Under the pieces are notes generated by a model, which worked only from the letters and a program-made list of their open reading frames with translations, did not search any database and was not told where the DNA came from. A stretch of DNA of 64,000 nucleotides from Certhia americana (Eukaryota; Chordata; Aves; Passeriformes; Certhiidae). Shown one piece after another: positions 21,920 to 33,990 of the stretch (positions are counted from its first letter, which is position 1; each line of letters opens with the position of its first letter). The stretch lies in assembly GCA_018697195.1 (NCBI GenBank), contig CM031866.1, positions 3,917,418 to 3,981,417 of the forward strand. Reading direction: 5' to 3'. Made by a program: the position numbers and the translations under genes.

Positions 21920-22560
21920 GGTCTTGTTAATGTACCAGGTACTTTGGGACAGTACTCCAGATTGAGAGACGCTGTCAGATTGGAATACAAAAGATCCGTG
22001 TGAAATGACTGTGCAGTGCAAACCTGCATCCTTTTTTCTCCCCAAACTTCTGCGCTGGTACAGTAATTAACCATAAGAGCAGACTGACACATGGAGATGC
22101 AGTTCATTAACATTTTTTGTTTGGTTGGTTTCTTGGCTTTTCAGAAAGACCCATTTAAGACTGATGCCTTCTTTAAGAGTAACCCATCCACCCATGCAGC
22201 CACACTGATGTGACATATTGTGACACAAGATGCCACAGAAAACTAAGCTGAGCCCTCAAGTGAAGGCTTGATTTAGCCATACATTCTCCACAAGTCACCG
22301 ATTAAATTAACTGTTGTAGATTCAAGGTAGAAAACGATAATTCATCTGCTGTGAGTAGTTGTGCAGAAATGGTTTGCTGCTGCAGGAAAAATAATCTGCA
22401 AAACGCATCTTTAAAATATGGTACTTTCCCTTTCAATGCATTAAGGCAACTAAATTCAGTTGCAGGAAATGCAGCACATTTTTAAGAAGTTGCTGCAATG
22501 TTTTTTTACCTGCTGTGCATGATGCATTTGTGCATACTTAAAATAAAGTCTTAGAAAATC
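21920..22560. promoter_or_regulatory. candidate conserved non-coding block
   Basis: Continues the complex texture of the block before the A-tract: 'gagagacgctgtcagattgg', 'gatccgtgtgaaatgactg', 'caccgattaaattaac', 'gaaaacgataattcatctg', 'aaaacgcatcttt' and a 'gcatgatgcatttgtgcata' stretch with ATGCAT-type cores near 22518-22538. Cis-regulatory function is inferred, not shown. Confidence 0.28.
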
Positions 22561-25500
22561 CAGATTTGTGTGTGTTAACGAGCATACAGATGTTCAGATA
22601 AATATTATCAAAAAGTTTTTGCTAACTCTTGGTATAGAAATCCCTCTATGTCTAGTTAGGAACAAGTGAAAATTATTTCATGTGTCTTCAATGAAAAGCC
22701 CTCAACTAAAACAAGTACAGGAATGATTTTGTAGCCATGTAATTAGGGCAGTAAAGAGGGAGACCCATGTCTCAGCCTCTCCTCTAATAAAACCATTCTG
22801 TATAAAATAATAGTTATAAAGGCAAAACTGAATTTTTTCTCTACCAAGACCTGTGGTTAGGGCAGTTATTTCAGATGTGGCATAGATTTCACTTCTGTAA
22901 AAAAATTGTGATGAAAAGGATTTATACTGAAGTGTTTCTATCTCTTAACTAAATATGCTGCTGATGAACAGATTAAATCCAAAAGTTAGCTCTCAGAAAG
23001 CCAAACATTGTCACTGCCTTAGAATCTTTAGAAAATTTATCCATTAACCTTTGTATTTACGTCAGTGCTGAGCCCTTTTGAAGACCAGATCTTTGGAGAT
23101 GATTGCATAGTTTAATGTTTCTGGGAAAAAAAAAACCAAAACACTTTAAATTCCTATGTCTGTTAAATATCTAAGATCTACTAATTTTCACTTGGGTGCT
23201 TTTGGAAAACCAAACCCAAACCCAATTGCCCTCTGTCTCAAAGCAAGTGATAAGTGCAAGGAAGAGTTAGCAGGGCCTGTGGAGGGGGCAGGGGGTACAA
23301 GGGGTTTTGCTCCAACTTGTCACCATTGGGATAATGAGTTCTGACCCCTTGGAAATCAGAGGCAGTTCCCCTGAGGACATGGAGAGCAATGTCAAGCACT
23401 TTAGCAAGTAGGCTCCTCCACAGATGAGGCACTTTATGCACAATGACCCACCCAGAGATTTTTTTAAATCTCTTTTGGTTCTGGGCTTAGATCTGAACTT
23501 TAACAGCTCACATCTCCCAGCATTACAGACCTCCTTTTCCAGTCCTTGTTTCACCAAACCTTTGAGTGTGTGCTCCACATTTGCAAGGACTGATCTAAAA
23601 TGCTGTGTTCATTTATCACTGTGTTGTGCTTTTATCATGCTTTAAAAATTTGTGCAATATATATCAGGTGTATATGGATTTTGGCATGGTGTTGGGTAAT
23701 CTCAGAGATTTGGCATTGTTTAGACTGCAAAATAGCACACAGGGTCAAGAGCAGTCAATATTGGGCCTATAAATTTTTGTCTGGGCTCCCATAAATTGTC
23801 CTCTAATTTGTGGCTTGAAAAAGACAGGGGGAAAAAAATACATCAGCAGTCAAATCTCTTTGCCTTTACAACTGCACTTGTTTTTTCACAGAAAAAGGAA
23901 AAAGACCTGTCCTTCCCATCAGTCTGCTGAGGTATTTGCTTCTGTTGTCCACATTGGACCAAAGAACCAGGGAGCAGGTTGGCTTCTGATGTTGTGCTCC
24001 TGCAGGGAAATGCAAAACTAAATCCCCAGGCAGAATTTCAGACAAACAGTAATTTTATTTACTTATATTCATCTCTTCTGGAAAAAGGAAAAAAAAAAAA
24101 AAAACAGGGAGAGAAAATAGCTTGCTTAATCCCAGTACTAACACAATATTGATTCACATTCATGTTCAGTATTTATTGACGTGCATTGCATACGATGGAG
24201 GCTATCAATTAGGCTACTCTGCTGAAGGAAAGGGGCAATCATATTAGAAAGCAGATGAAGCTCATAGTTTATATAGTCCTAATTTTATGTAATGTAAACC
24301 TTTCAAACCCTGGGCACATGAGAGTGAAAATGCATGTCCTGATGAAAAAAAAAAATGCAGAAAACAAATGGATTTACTCTCCAGCTAATTACTGTGGGTG
24401 ACTGTCCTCAGAGTCACATCATTGTTTCATGAAGTTCCGTAATGAAATGAAGCTTCTCTTACTATAAACTAAGAATTTCTGTATATTCTATTATCCAACA
24501 GTAAATTCTTTTCTACAAAAGCTTAGCACAAGGTTTTGTTTTGTGAGTGGATCAGATATGTGAAATTTTGAAGGTGGTGCATAAACTTATCATGTTCCTT
24601 CTGTACATTGAAGCTGAGGTTCAGCACCCCCAATTAAACATCAATGTCAAGGAGAGCACAGTGGCATATGGGCAGTATTCCGGAGACCAAGTTGTTGCAT
24701 GCAGAAACCAAATATAAAACATTCCCTTTTTTTGCCCCTTGGAGGTTTTATTGCATGGTTGCAGCTGGATTTACACTGTATTTAATAAAACATTAGTAGC
24801 CATCAGGGATTGAAATATGTAACGTAATTCTCTTTCAGTAAAATAATTCCATAAATCCAAATATGAAGCTATTTGTTTTTTTGCAAGTACTCTATGCCCA
24901 CAATTAAATTAAACCCTATATATGGCTTTTTTTTTTTTTTTTTTTTCACCATGGAATTTAATAGAAGCAAAATCCATCTGCAAAGTTGATTTTGGATACA
25001 TATTGACATTTTTTGGAGCTGAAGTAGGGCTGGTGGCTAATAAGTTTTGGGGAGAAAGAGGGCTGCTGGCTCTCCATCCTCGCTGAGCCACTTTTGATAC
25101 AAACCTGCAGAAAAATGAGGGAATAGTGTTGCATTGCAGAGGCAGGTGAAGGCACTCCCAAATGTGCATCAAAAAAAAGTGCAGAATTGGTGTAATTTTC
25201 ACTAAAACCCCTCTGGTCCCTACCTGCATCTGGACCACTAAAAAAATAACCACAATGCAGTAAGAGTGCCTTGTCCAGGTAGCTTTTACCTTGTACAGTG
25301 ACCAAGGTAACCTAACCACATTGTATCACATTTTTCAGCCCTCAGATGCTTTTGATAAGATAATAATTGTGGGGTAAAAAAAAAAAAAAAACCAAAAAAA
25401 ACTAAAAAAAGAGATGCATCCATATCTTACTTAGCAAGATAATGTTTTGGAGACATCTTGAGTGTTTCTGGCAAAAGACACAGTTGATCTCATCTTCAGT

Positions 25501-27639
25501 GGGATGAAACAACTGCGTTGAGGTTTGCACCAGCTACAGATGATTTTCTTGTAGGCATTGTGCTAATCGTGAAAAAACACTAAAAGAAAGACTGTGCAGG
25601 GAAATAAAACAAAGGTATTAGAAAATGACGCTTGATGAGATATCTTGAGAGCTCTCCATGTAGTTTGCAAAGACAAAAAGTTTGAGTAGGGAAAATCAGC
25701 TATTTTGTTATTTTTTTAATGAATATAAAGATAAGGAAAAGAGTGTTGATGCTCCCAAGGACATATTCTTGGCTATTACAACAGGGATCCATTTTCCAAG
25801 TAGAATGAACTTTCTGTTTTGTAACAGCAACTGTGGCTAACTGCACTAGGAAGGGAAGATGACTCCAACAGGAATTTGACTAGATCCATAAAATTGCCAC
25901 TATTGTACTTGTATGTGAAACAGGATCTTTGAAATTACAAATCAGCAGTCTCTGATGTCAGTGCTTTTCTGCAAACAACAATTTTGGCAGCAAAGTACTG
26001 ATGCTGAGGGGGTAGAGATTCAATGTCTTAGAGGAGTTGTGCATAATTTTGTGAAATGCCTGAGGTTTTATCCAGTTCTCCTCTTAGAGATCCAGTGGAG
26101 CTAAATGAGTGATCCAGACTGGCACCTGTGGCTGACGTTGCGTGGACTAACGACGGCACAGCATGATGCAGAATGGGTGACAGCAGCTGCAGCATTTCAA
26201 CTCTGTGAGAAGTTTGGGCAGAGACATGAGAACATCTGAAATGTGAATTCTTAATTCATTTTTCATACAAATCCTTCAGCTTCCCTTCACAAAAAGATGC
26301 AGTAAAGGATCTCCAATTCTAAGTAACCTGTCTCTGACTAAAGCAACAATTTTTCCTCTTCTTCAATGCTCTTGCATTGAATAGCTGCACCTCACTGAAG
26401 AGAACTCTATTTTAAAGAGAGAATTATATTTTAAATTGTAAATGCCCCACAACACTGAAATTGTGCAGCTTTGTACTTGTTAAACAGAATAAATATTTTC
26501 ACTTTTTTGAACTTTTGCCTCACTTTTTCAGATTTACACTTAATGCTTTCAATAGTTCATTTTCACATTGTCTCTGGAAAAAAAAAAAAAGCAAATGGAA
26601 ATATTAAAGGTGTTGTAAGTGTTTAAATGTGCAGCTTATAATCGTTCCATTTTTCACTTTTAACATTTCTCATTAAGCAAGTGTGAAACTTCTGGAAAAT
26701 AAAAAATTTTGAGACATTTGTGAGCTGGGTTAATTATTGTTTTCAGTAAAAACCAGACTACATTCCTTTTTTCTTTCCCCCTCCCCTTTAATTTAATGCA
26801 ATGTTTTATGTTAGATCTGGTAGGATACTCATTTGTATTTATTTTTCTGTTTCTGTCAGTTGTAGGTGAATTGGGAAATAATCCAGGTGAACTTTGAAAC
26901 ACTGGGATGTGAAACAAGCATGCATTCAGAGGGTGGATTCACATCACCATCCAAGTGGACTGAAAGGAATTTGCCACAAAGGTCTTCAAACATGGGGCAG
27001 AAACAGATTTCACTGTGGCTGTGTTGTGATTTTCTCTTTTGTTTTCTTTTGTCCTAGCAACTCAAGAACAAGACAAGAATTACTAAAAAGTCAGTGTTTT
27101 CTTCTAGCTGCTGGTAAATACTTATCGAATCTTTCTTTGGGGTCAGTGATTTTTCATATGTCTTAGTACACAATGGAATTATTTAATTACTTTTGCTAGC
27201 AAGTTTACAGACAAGTATATCCCCATCATACTGCATATCCTCAAATAAGATTATTTACAATCCAATCTAAGGAGTGCTGACTGGTGTCATTGGAAGCTAA
27301 AGCTGCATCAGCATTTAAATTTCTACTTTTCTGGGCAAAAACCCAACTGGCTGATTCAATTAAACTCTTTATGTTATATATTATCCAGAAGTTCACAATC
27401 TGAAGTGATTCTCAGAGTCTGAAGCCATGCCTTTATGATTGCAATTTGGTAGCAAGACAATTTCCGAGGACTGTTTTACTTGAACTGCAATGAAAATGTC
27501 AGGACATAACACACTTTCTGATGTGGGTTTTATGAAAGGCACTCCAAAATCAACCATTATTTCAAGCACAAGCAATAAATAACCTTCATTATTCATTAGA
27601 GTGTATATATGCATTTGTGTTTGCAAATACGGTGGTTTC
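22561..27639. other. long non-coding stretch, no gene recognised
   Basis: A-rich or T-rich tracts occur at about 24085-24103, 24927-24946, 25376-25408 and 26579-26591. Overlapping frames at 23156-23794 and 24909-25319 are mutually inconsistent and show no domain. A plus-strand frame at 26866-27057 follows a pyrimidine tract ending 'tttctgtcag', but its product is unrecognised and no donor is convincing. No SINE or LINE copy was assigned. Confidence 0.5.
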
Positions 27640-27905
27640 CTGAGCAGAGAACCCTTTAATCAAAAGACCCTTCACTCATTTAAGGAGGTAACAAATGGGT
27701 AGGCAGGAGGCACGGGAAAAGACACTCTCTTTAATCGGTAATGGAGATAATCTATAGAGTTCCTGCAATACAAGTAGTCCATCTTCCAGGCATAAACTTT
27801 AGATAAGGCGTAGGATGTGGAAAGATTCATGTAATATTGTGGACTACTTTTCATAACAGTCGTTTGGACGAATTTTGTTTATGGTCTGTATTGAACAAAG
27901 AGAAT
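27640..27905. promoter_or_regulatory. candidate conserved non-coding element
   Basis: Complex block with 'tctttaatcggtaatggaga', 'agataaggcgtaggatgtgg', 'ataacagtcgtttggacgaa' and GATA-like ('agataa') and homeodomain-like ('taatgg') strings. Overlapping frames on both strands are unrecognised. Confidence 0.28.
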
Positions 27906-29133
27906 AGACCTTTCCCATACCCTGTAAATCACAGCCCTCCTGAAGGGTGTCTGCAGTGGTGCTCCACTATTACTATTCACAAGAACATTAACACCACTGG
28001 AACAGTCTCTGTGAATTTACTGCTATTTACCTGGTCAGATTAGGAACTGATGCACCCCTGCAAATGGTGTGCCAGACCTGCAGCAGCCCCTTCCATCTTC
28101 AAACACTGTGTTAGAATGCTAGCAAGCAGCCTCCCCACGTACATTTCATTTGCATGAGGGTAGTTTTTTTTTTTTTTTTTTTCTTAATTTCAAGCAATCT
28201 TTAAAAAATTTGTTTGTGAAGAAAATAGCGAATTTAAACAATTTTTGGTTTTTTTGGCAATTCAAAAAGCCTAAATTCAGGTTTCTAGAACTGGTATTGT
28301 TTTGACAAATTCTAAACAATTTTCAATTTTAAATGATTTTATTTTGAGGGTTAAAAGTTAAAATGGAGGAGATCTTGAATGAAAACAAGCTGAGTGTTCA
28401 TTGTAAAAGAGACTGAGATGCTGTTTCTTGGGCTTTCATACAGAAGGGTATTTGTATAATGAAATCTCTGGGATTAGTGAGAGGTGAAATTGGGAATAAC
28501 TCTGCTAGGAATGGGTTTTTTATAGTTATTTAAGAAAATGGACAAAAAAAAGAGATATCAAACTGTAATGACCACCAATTTCAAACAGAGGCTTTGGGAT
28601 GATGCTGGAGGATCAGATCAAACCAATTAAAGGACTGGGGAAGGATACTGGCTCCCAGCCCCTAGATAACAGCTCAAAGAGGAGGGGAGAAGGAGGAGGA
28701 GGAGGACTCCTCTCTCTTTCCTGCCTCTTTCTTTTTCCCACTCCTGTTTTTCATAGTGGGGGCACTAATGAACTTTTCAAGTCCCATGAAGACAACCCTT
28801 GTGTTCTGATTAGTTGCCTTACTTTTAATGAATTGTTTTAATCAAGTTTCAAAGCAGGCACTCTATGCTTCATTGCAGCAGCCCAATGACAATGAGCTGA
28901 ATGTTACCAAGACAGTGAATCTGATGGACTTTAATGGATTTTATGTGACAGTGTCTAGTGGCCTCATATTAGACATAGCTTTACAACAGAGAACCCATGG
29001 GGTTGCACTATGCATTTAATCTATACAAACTGTAAGGATAAGGGAGAGGGAAGCTGTGGAGGGGGAGAGACTCTGAACCTTGAAGACCTTCAAAAGACAT
29101 GCATTTCATACTAATAAGAAACAGTCTTCGGTC
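27906..29133. other. non-coding stretch with simple tracts
   Basis: Includes a T run at 28164-28182 and a (GGA)n microsatellite at 28690-28706. The plus-strand frame at 28599-28841 spans the (GGA)n and so shows poly-G. No gene was recognised. Confidence 0.55.
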
Positions 29134-29179
29134 TTTTTTTTTTTTTTTTATTTTCTTTCTTTTTTTTTTTTTTTTTTTT
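29134..29179 (+). repeat. T-rich tract, two long T runs
   Basis: Two long T runs separated by 'attttctttct'. It creates a spurious poly-K minus-strand frame. Confidence 0.9.
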
Positions 29180-29189
29180 AACAATAGCA

Positions 29190-29600
29190 AAGTCCCGATG
29201 TGTTTTCTTAGGGAATGTCATGTGTACAATATCTCCAGGGTTTTTTACAATAACATTCTCGAAACATGAAGTTATCTGGAAAAATTAAGCTCTCGAGGAA
29301 ATCTTGGCAGGGCTGTAACATTTCCTGGATTTCAGGTAGCGATTCTGAGTTGTGATCTCTTAAGTCCGTAACAATTTGCTATTTCTAATTTATTGCTTCA
29401 TTTGTGACTGCTGCTACAGCGAGGTAAATTTATTCTGATTTGCACAACCTAAGTCTTAGCTCTGACAGTGACTAATTATTACCTGAGTTAAAATAATGAA
29501 AGTGTCGGAAAGTGTCCGAATGCAATTTGTTAGGAAAACATGTGGCATGCTGTGTTACCCAAGCCCAGAAAAGCCTAAGTGATCAGAAACCATGGAGAAT
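29190..29600. promoter_or_regulatory. candidate conserved non-coding element
   Basis: Complex block with CpGs kept in 'agtcccgatgtg', 'attctcgaaac', 'agctctcgagg', 'gtagcgattc', 'aagtccgtaac', 'cagcgagg', 'gtgtcggaaagtgtccgaa', plus 'gactaattattacc'. 'gtgtcggaaa' and 'gtgtccgaat' form a near-direct repeat at about 29502-29521. No coding frame of note. Confidence 0.33.
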
Positions 29601-29870
29601 TAAGAATTTTTCCCCCAAAGGTTACAAATCAATGTGGAAATTTTTCAGGGAATTGGACTGCTGAGGGGTTCCATTCACTGGAATATAAAATGCAGACCAT
29701 ACCTTTCTAATTTTCTGCTTAAGAAGGAAAAGTTAGATTTTTAGAAGAATCTAAAAGAATATTATATTGGCAACCATGCCCAGAGAGCTTGAACCAATTA
29801 TAGGTTATTGTTTGATATTATTTGAATTATACACTGGATGAAGGTTTTGTTGCAGCCATTCTTTCTCAGG

Positions 29871-29889
29871 AAAAAAAAAAAAAAAAAAC
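29871..29889 (+). repeat. A-rich tract
   Basis: Run of A followed by 'caaaacacaataacacag'. No retrotransposed body is visible upstream. Confidence 0.8.
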
Positions 29890-30109
29890 AAAACACAATA
29901 ACACAGAGGAAACAAAATCTGTTGCAAGAAACTCCAGAAGTATGAGCACCTTTAGCTGATGTAACACTTTTTTATTTTTCTTTTTTTTGTCTGGCTCAGG
30001 GTTGGTCCCGTGTTTTGTCAATTATAGGCATGTCTTGTTCACAGAACAGCTCAACTCCAGCTGTGTAAAATGAATCCTGAAATGAAATGGTCAAATGATG
30101 TTAATGACT

Positions 30110-30480
30110 CTGTCTGCCTGTGAAAGTTTCTGAAGAATGTTAGCAGCTCCGGGTTAGAATTAGAAAGCATCTGACAGCTCTGTAGTTCTGCTTGTTCAAA
30201 TCGCTCTATGCAAGCAGAAGGGACATCAGTAAATTAAAATAATAATGCAAAAAATAATAAACAGCTATCTGGCTGAAAAAGTAAGGCAGTACAAATGATT
30301 TGGATTTGCTTCATTCTGAGTATTCATCACTCTCGTGAGCCATTTAAACCACACTTGAAATAAAATTTATCTTGAGCAGGATTTAATTTAGATTTAATAA
30401 GGCAATTGTTTTATTGTTAAGCACCAATTGGATGTCAACATGTAATGTTTCCTAGAGTGATAATTCTACTGCACCCTGAA
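30110..30480. promoter_or_regulatory. candidate conserved non-coding element
   Basis: Complex AT-rich block with 'agctccgggtta', 'caaatcgctctatg', 'attaaaataataatgc', 'actctcgtgagcc', 'taaaccacac' (RUNX-like), 'ggcaattgttttattgttaa' (SOX-like). Element status is inferred from texture. Confidence 0.27.
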
Positions 30481-31769
30481 AAGATGCAGGGACTACATGA
30501 GGGCTAATGATTTCATGGGCCATAATGATGTACCTATGCTTAATATTGCTTAATATATCTGTATTTACTGTCTGTATCTCAGGCTCTCCTACCACAGGAA
30601 TGTCCTGTTGTATTAAGAAGTTACATAATATGTATTTGTATCTGTGTCTAACACACCTGCTAGACCTCTTGAGAGATATGATTATATTAATTATAATATA
30701 TTGATTGATTTCTACTTTACACGGACTGCCTGTATTTAATTTAAATATACAATGAAGCATATTGAGGACACAATTTGGATTGTTACTGTGATAAATAATT
30801 GCTAATTGTGTCATGATAGATCACCTATTTTAAGGCAATGTTTCTCTTATGCTAATAGCAACTGCATATATGGAATACACTGAGAATCTGTTTCAATTAT
30901 TCATATTTGTTCCTGGACTGCACTTTTCTATTCAGGTCTGGAAGGAACAATACATATCTTGGCACTTCCAAACTAACACTGGCATAATTTTCAGGAAAGC
31001 ATTTATGCCTTTCCACATAGAGTTGATGCATGATGTTATATTGATTAGATGAAAATATAGATATCAGTATGTAATTCTGGTCTCTGTTTTGCTAATTTTT
31101 GTGTGTGTACAATATATATATATATATATAAAGATCAGTCAGCTAAATTGCTAATAATTTTTGGAATAATTCCTGCTATTAAAGCTTATCTGTAGTACAG
31201 TATTAGTGCAAGTGTTTTTGCTATTGCCCAAACATATTAGATTTAATTTGTCATTTATATGAAAACAATAACATTATTTTTGAATCTTCCCTACACCTAC
31301 AACAGACCTAATAACAAATTTTCCAAGAATTTACATTCAAGGGAGAAAAACACAACAGCATTATCTTTTTTCTGCCTTCACTCCCATTTTGCATCTGCTT
31401 TCTACAAATCAAACCAAACTTATACAAGTCAGTTTGCCAAGAGAAGTTTCCATGAAAACAGCAATTTAAAAGAAGCCTGGAGAGTATTTGCAAATTGTGA
31501 ATTTGTAAATACAACATTTATTATTAAAAACTTGGTTCTAAGAGTCGCACTCAGTTAATCAAGGAACAGAAACAACTCTGTGTGATTCACACACCCAATA
31601 AAAAATAATCGGAAGAGACCCCAGACATATAATTTCTAATCTATGACTACACTGAAGAAACAGCAGCTGTTCAAAGAAAATTCATGTACTGAGAAAGAGG
31701 ATGGGGTTTGGATTTGAAAAGCATCTCGGAAAGACAGATCCTTTTGTTATTGAGTTCACTTAGAAATTT
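30481..31769. other. AT-rich non-coding stretch
   Basis: Contains a (GT)n-(AT)n dinucleotide tract at 31101-31131. A 99-codon plus-strand frame (31259-31558) and a 120-codon minus-strand frame (30452-30814) lack recognisable domains. Confidence 0.55.
31101..31131 (+). repeat. GT/AT dinucleotide microsatellite
   Basis: (GT)4 then 'ac' then about ten AT units. Confidence 0.92.
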
Positions 31770-32515
31770 CTGCCTGGGTTGGGGTGCAGGGAGGGTGCAA
31801 TGACCCCTCTTTGTGCAGGGCAGTGCTGCTCTTTTGCTGCTGTTTGGTACCTTTTAGGCGGGGCTCAGGTTGGGTGCTGTTCCATGGCCATTTCCAGTGG
31901 CACCAAGCTCAGCTGAGGAAGTTTCTGCTCTTTTTCAATCAGAAAAAGATGCATTGTTCCCATCCTGGCAGTGCATCCCAGCTTTGCAGCTGGATATCCC
32001 TTTGGTCAGGCAATTCTTTGCGTGGCATCTCTGTGCCCTTCACTATGGCAAGAGTTTGAGTTGGGAACACAGAGTTTTGCTTTTTTTTTTTTTTGAGGGA
32101 GTCACCAGCAGGAGATTTGCATGTTTTGGGTCCAAGACAAGAGCCTGGTATGAAGCTAGAGTCCAAGGCTGCTACAAAAGTTGAGGATGAGGTGAACATA
32201 CAGCACTGAACATCCTATTCAACCCCATCCAATATGTTGTAGAAAATCTATGCACTCAAGCCTCTCAGCATTGCCTTTCACAGTTTCACAGGGTGTTTTC
32301 TACCCAGTCCTGCAGTGAGATGGCTCCCAGCACTGCTGTGAGGTGGTTCCCAGCTCAGAAGGGACAACGTGCACCTATAGGATGCAACCTGGCATCCCCC
32401 AGACCAATGGCTCCAGCACATAGGGTGGGATGCCCTGGGCAATCCCACACCCAGCACAGAGAGGGAGAACAGCCAGGAAGGCTGCAAGCAATCTGGGCCA
32501 GTAATGAGCAGCCAA
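31770..32515. other. GC-richer segment of unknown origin
   Basis: Noticeably richer in G+C than its flanks and interrupted by a T run near 32082-32093. Overlapping frames on both strands (76-104 codons) disagree and show no domain. It may be a decayed repeat or a lineage-specific insertion. I could not match it to CR1 or to a known LTR. Confidence 0.3.
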
Positions 32516-32818
32516 TTAATTGATTACTGAAAGTATAACTGAATCCTATGCCTCGGAGAAATCTAAAATATAGTAACTGCTTACTTTATTGACAGCATTC
32601 ATGCCATATTTAGTAGCTGGTATGTAAGAAGTAGCTGGACAATTTTGTTACACTTAATATGTTTCAGAACACAGCATAAAACATGTTTTAACACTATAAC
32701 AACTATTGAGCAGTACCTCTGGGAACAGGCTTTATTATTAGATTACATTATACAAGATTAGGCTAGTCAATAAGGGATTTCTTTCACACAGCATGCCATC
32801 TGAAATACCTGGTTTCTT

Positions 32819-32821
<3 letters not shown>

Positions 32822-32848
<27 letters not shown>
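32822..32848 (+). repeat. poly-T tract
   Basis: Twenty-seven consecutive T, one of the longest homopolymers in the window. It could be the tail of a minus-strand retroposed sequence, but no body is recognisable on its 5' side. Confidence 0.92.
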
Positions 32849-32855
<7 letters not shown>

Positions 32856-32999
32856 TTCAAGACCTTCTTTGCAGGATCTGAGGTACAATAAACCCATGAA
32901 TCATAAAACTGACAAGCCCCAGGGCTGAATGGTCTCTGTACGGGAGATAGGAGGCCTAGAGATAAAGGTGCACTACAGGTATACAGTGACAGGGGTGGA

Positions 33000-33620
33000 T
33001 TATAGATAAACAAAAGGCACAGTTATTAGATGCGAAATGCCAGGCAGGATTGTACATGGAGAATGCAAATTGTAAGGACTGAGTCTCAAGGATCCCACTC
33101 TGCTTGGACTGTCAGGCAGGGAGAAAACAAAGACAATACATCAGTCTGGTGGATCCTGGGGTTTTCAGATCCGCTTCAGCTGCTGGCTGCTGAAGGTTTC
33201 AGCCAGGTATTGGCACTTCGGTAAAGCCCTGGGGAAATTCAGGCCCCTCAGGAGGTTAATTCAAAACTCTTCTGATCAAATAATTTGCTGATTAGTTAAA
33301 TAATAATTAGAAAGGCAAAGAATAGGTGTATTGTGGGATAACCTGGGTCAGGGCAGCAAACACATGCCTCGATCCTCCCAGGATCCAGTGCCCCCAGTCC
33401 TGTTCCTCTTGTATTAATCTTTTCTGCCTTTGTTCAGAGCAGTGCAACAACCAGAAGAGAGACTGGGCATTGTGGTCCCCCCTGGCTCAGGATGAGGCTC
33501 GACAAAGCCCCTGGGGGATTTTCAGGACAACTCAATCTTAGTTCGGACAGGGATTCCCAGCTTGTGAGTTTGGGTTTCAGCCTCTGGTGCTTGCAGAGTG
33601 CTGAGGTGCTATTTTGGTAC
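33000..33620. other. GC-richer segment, possible degraded LTR-like sequence
   Basis: Moderately GC-rich compared with its surroundings, beginning near 33020 and ending near 33620. 'cttgtattaatcttttctgc' followed by 'ctttgttcagagcagtgcaa' is reminiscent of the polyadenylation region of avian retroviral LTRs. No terminal TG..CA pair, primer-binding site or paired copy was identified. The small plus-strand frames here are unrecognised. Confidence 0.2.
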
Positions 33621-33952
33621 CCGGTCCCTCTATGAGCATATGTCTCAATTACACTGCTGAAATAGAGTGAGAATCAAACACACTATTTGCTTTTTTTCCC
33701 AAATGATATCCGGTGCTATTCACACGTTTTCCCCCCTTTAAATTCCGTGTTGCACGCTGCATTGCAACTGCTGCTGGCAATTTCTCTCCTAGTCCTAAAT
33801 TAAAAACCTTCACTGAACTACGCAGTTGCTGACTACATCCATGAGACCAACTTCTATTCAAAATTCCTAGATGGAGAAGACTTGTGGCCTCCTTTGCTGC
33901 ACAAGCTGGAAATGCATATGAATTGAAAGGACTATATTTAAGAGCAGTTTCC

Positions 33953-33990
33953 TTTTTTTTTTTTTTTGGTTTCTTTTTTTTTTTTTTTTT
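33953..33990 (+). repeat. poly-T tracts
   Basis: Two T runs (33953-33967 and 33974-33990) separated by 'ggtttc'. They produce a spurious poly-K minus-strand frame. Confidence 0.9.

Noticed and set aside
26866..27057. Plus-strand frame following a pyrimidine tract and 'tttctgtcag', considered as an internal exon
   Set aside because: The first bases after the acceptor include a stop in one frame, no donor is convincing and the product is unrecognised.
29008..29190. Poly-K minus-strand frame
   Set aside because: Artefact of the long T tracts at 29134-29179.
30190..30205. 'tgttcaaatcg' resembles a tRNA B-box
   Set aside because: No A-box, acceptor stem or cloverleaf arms at the required spacing.
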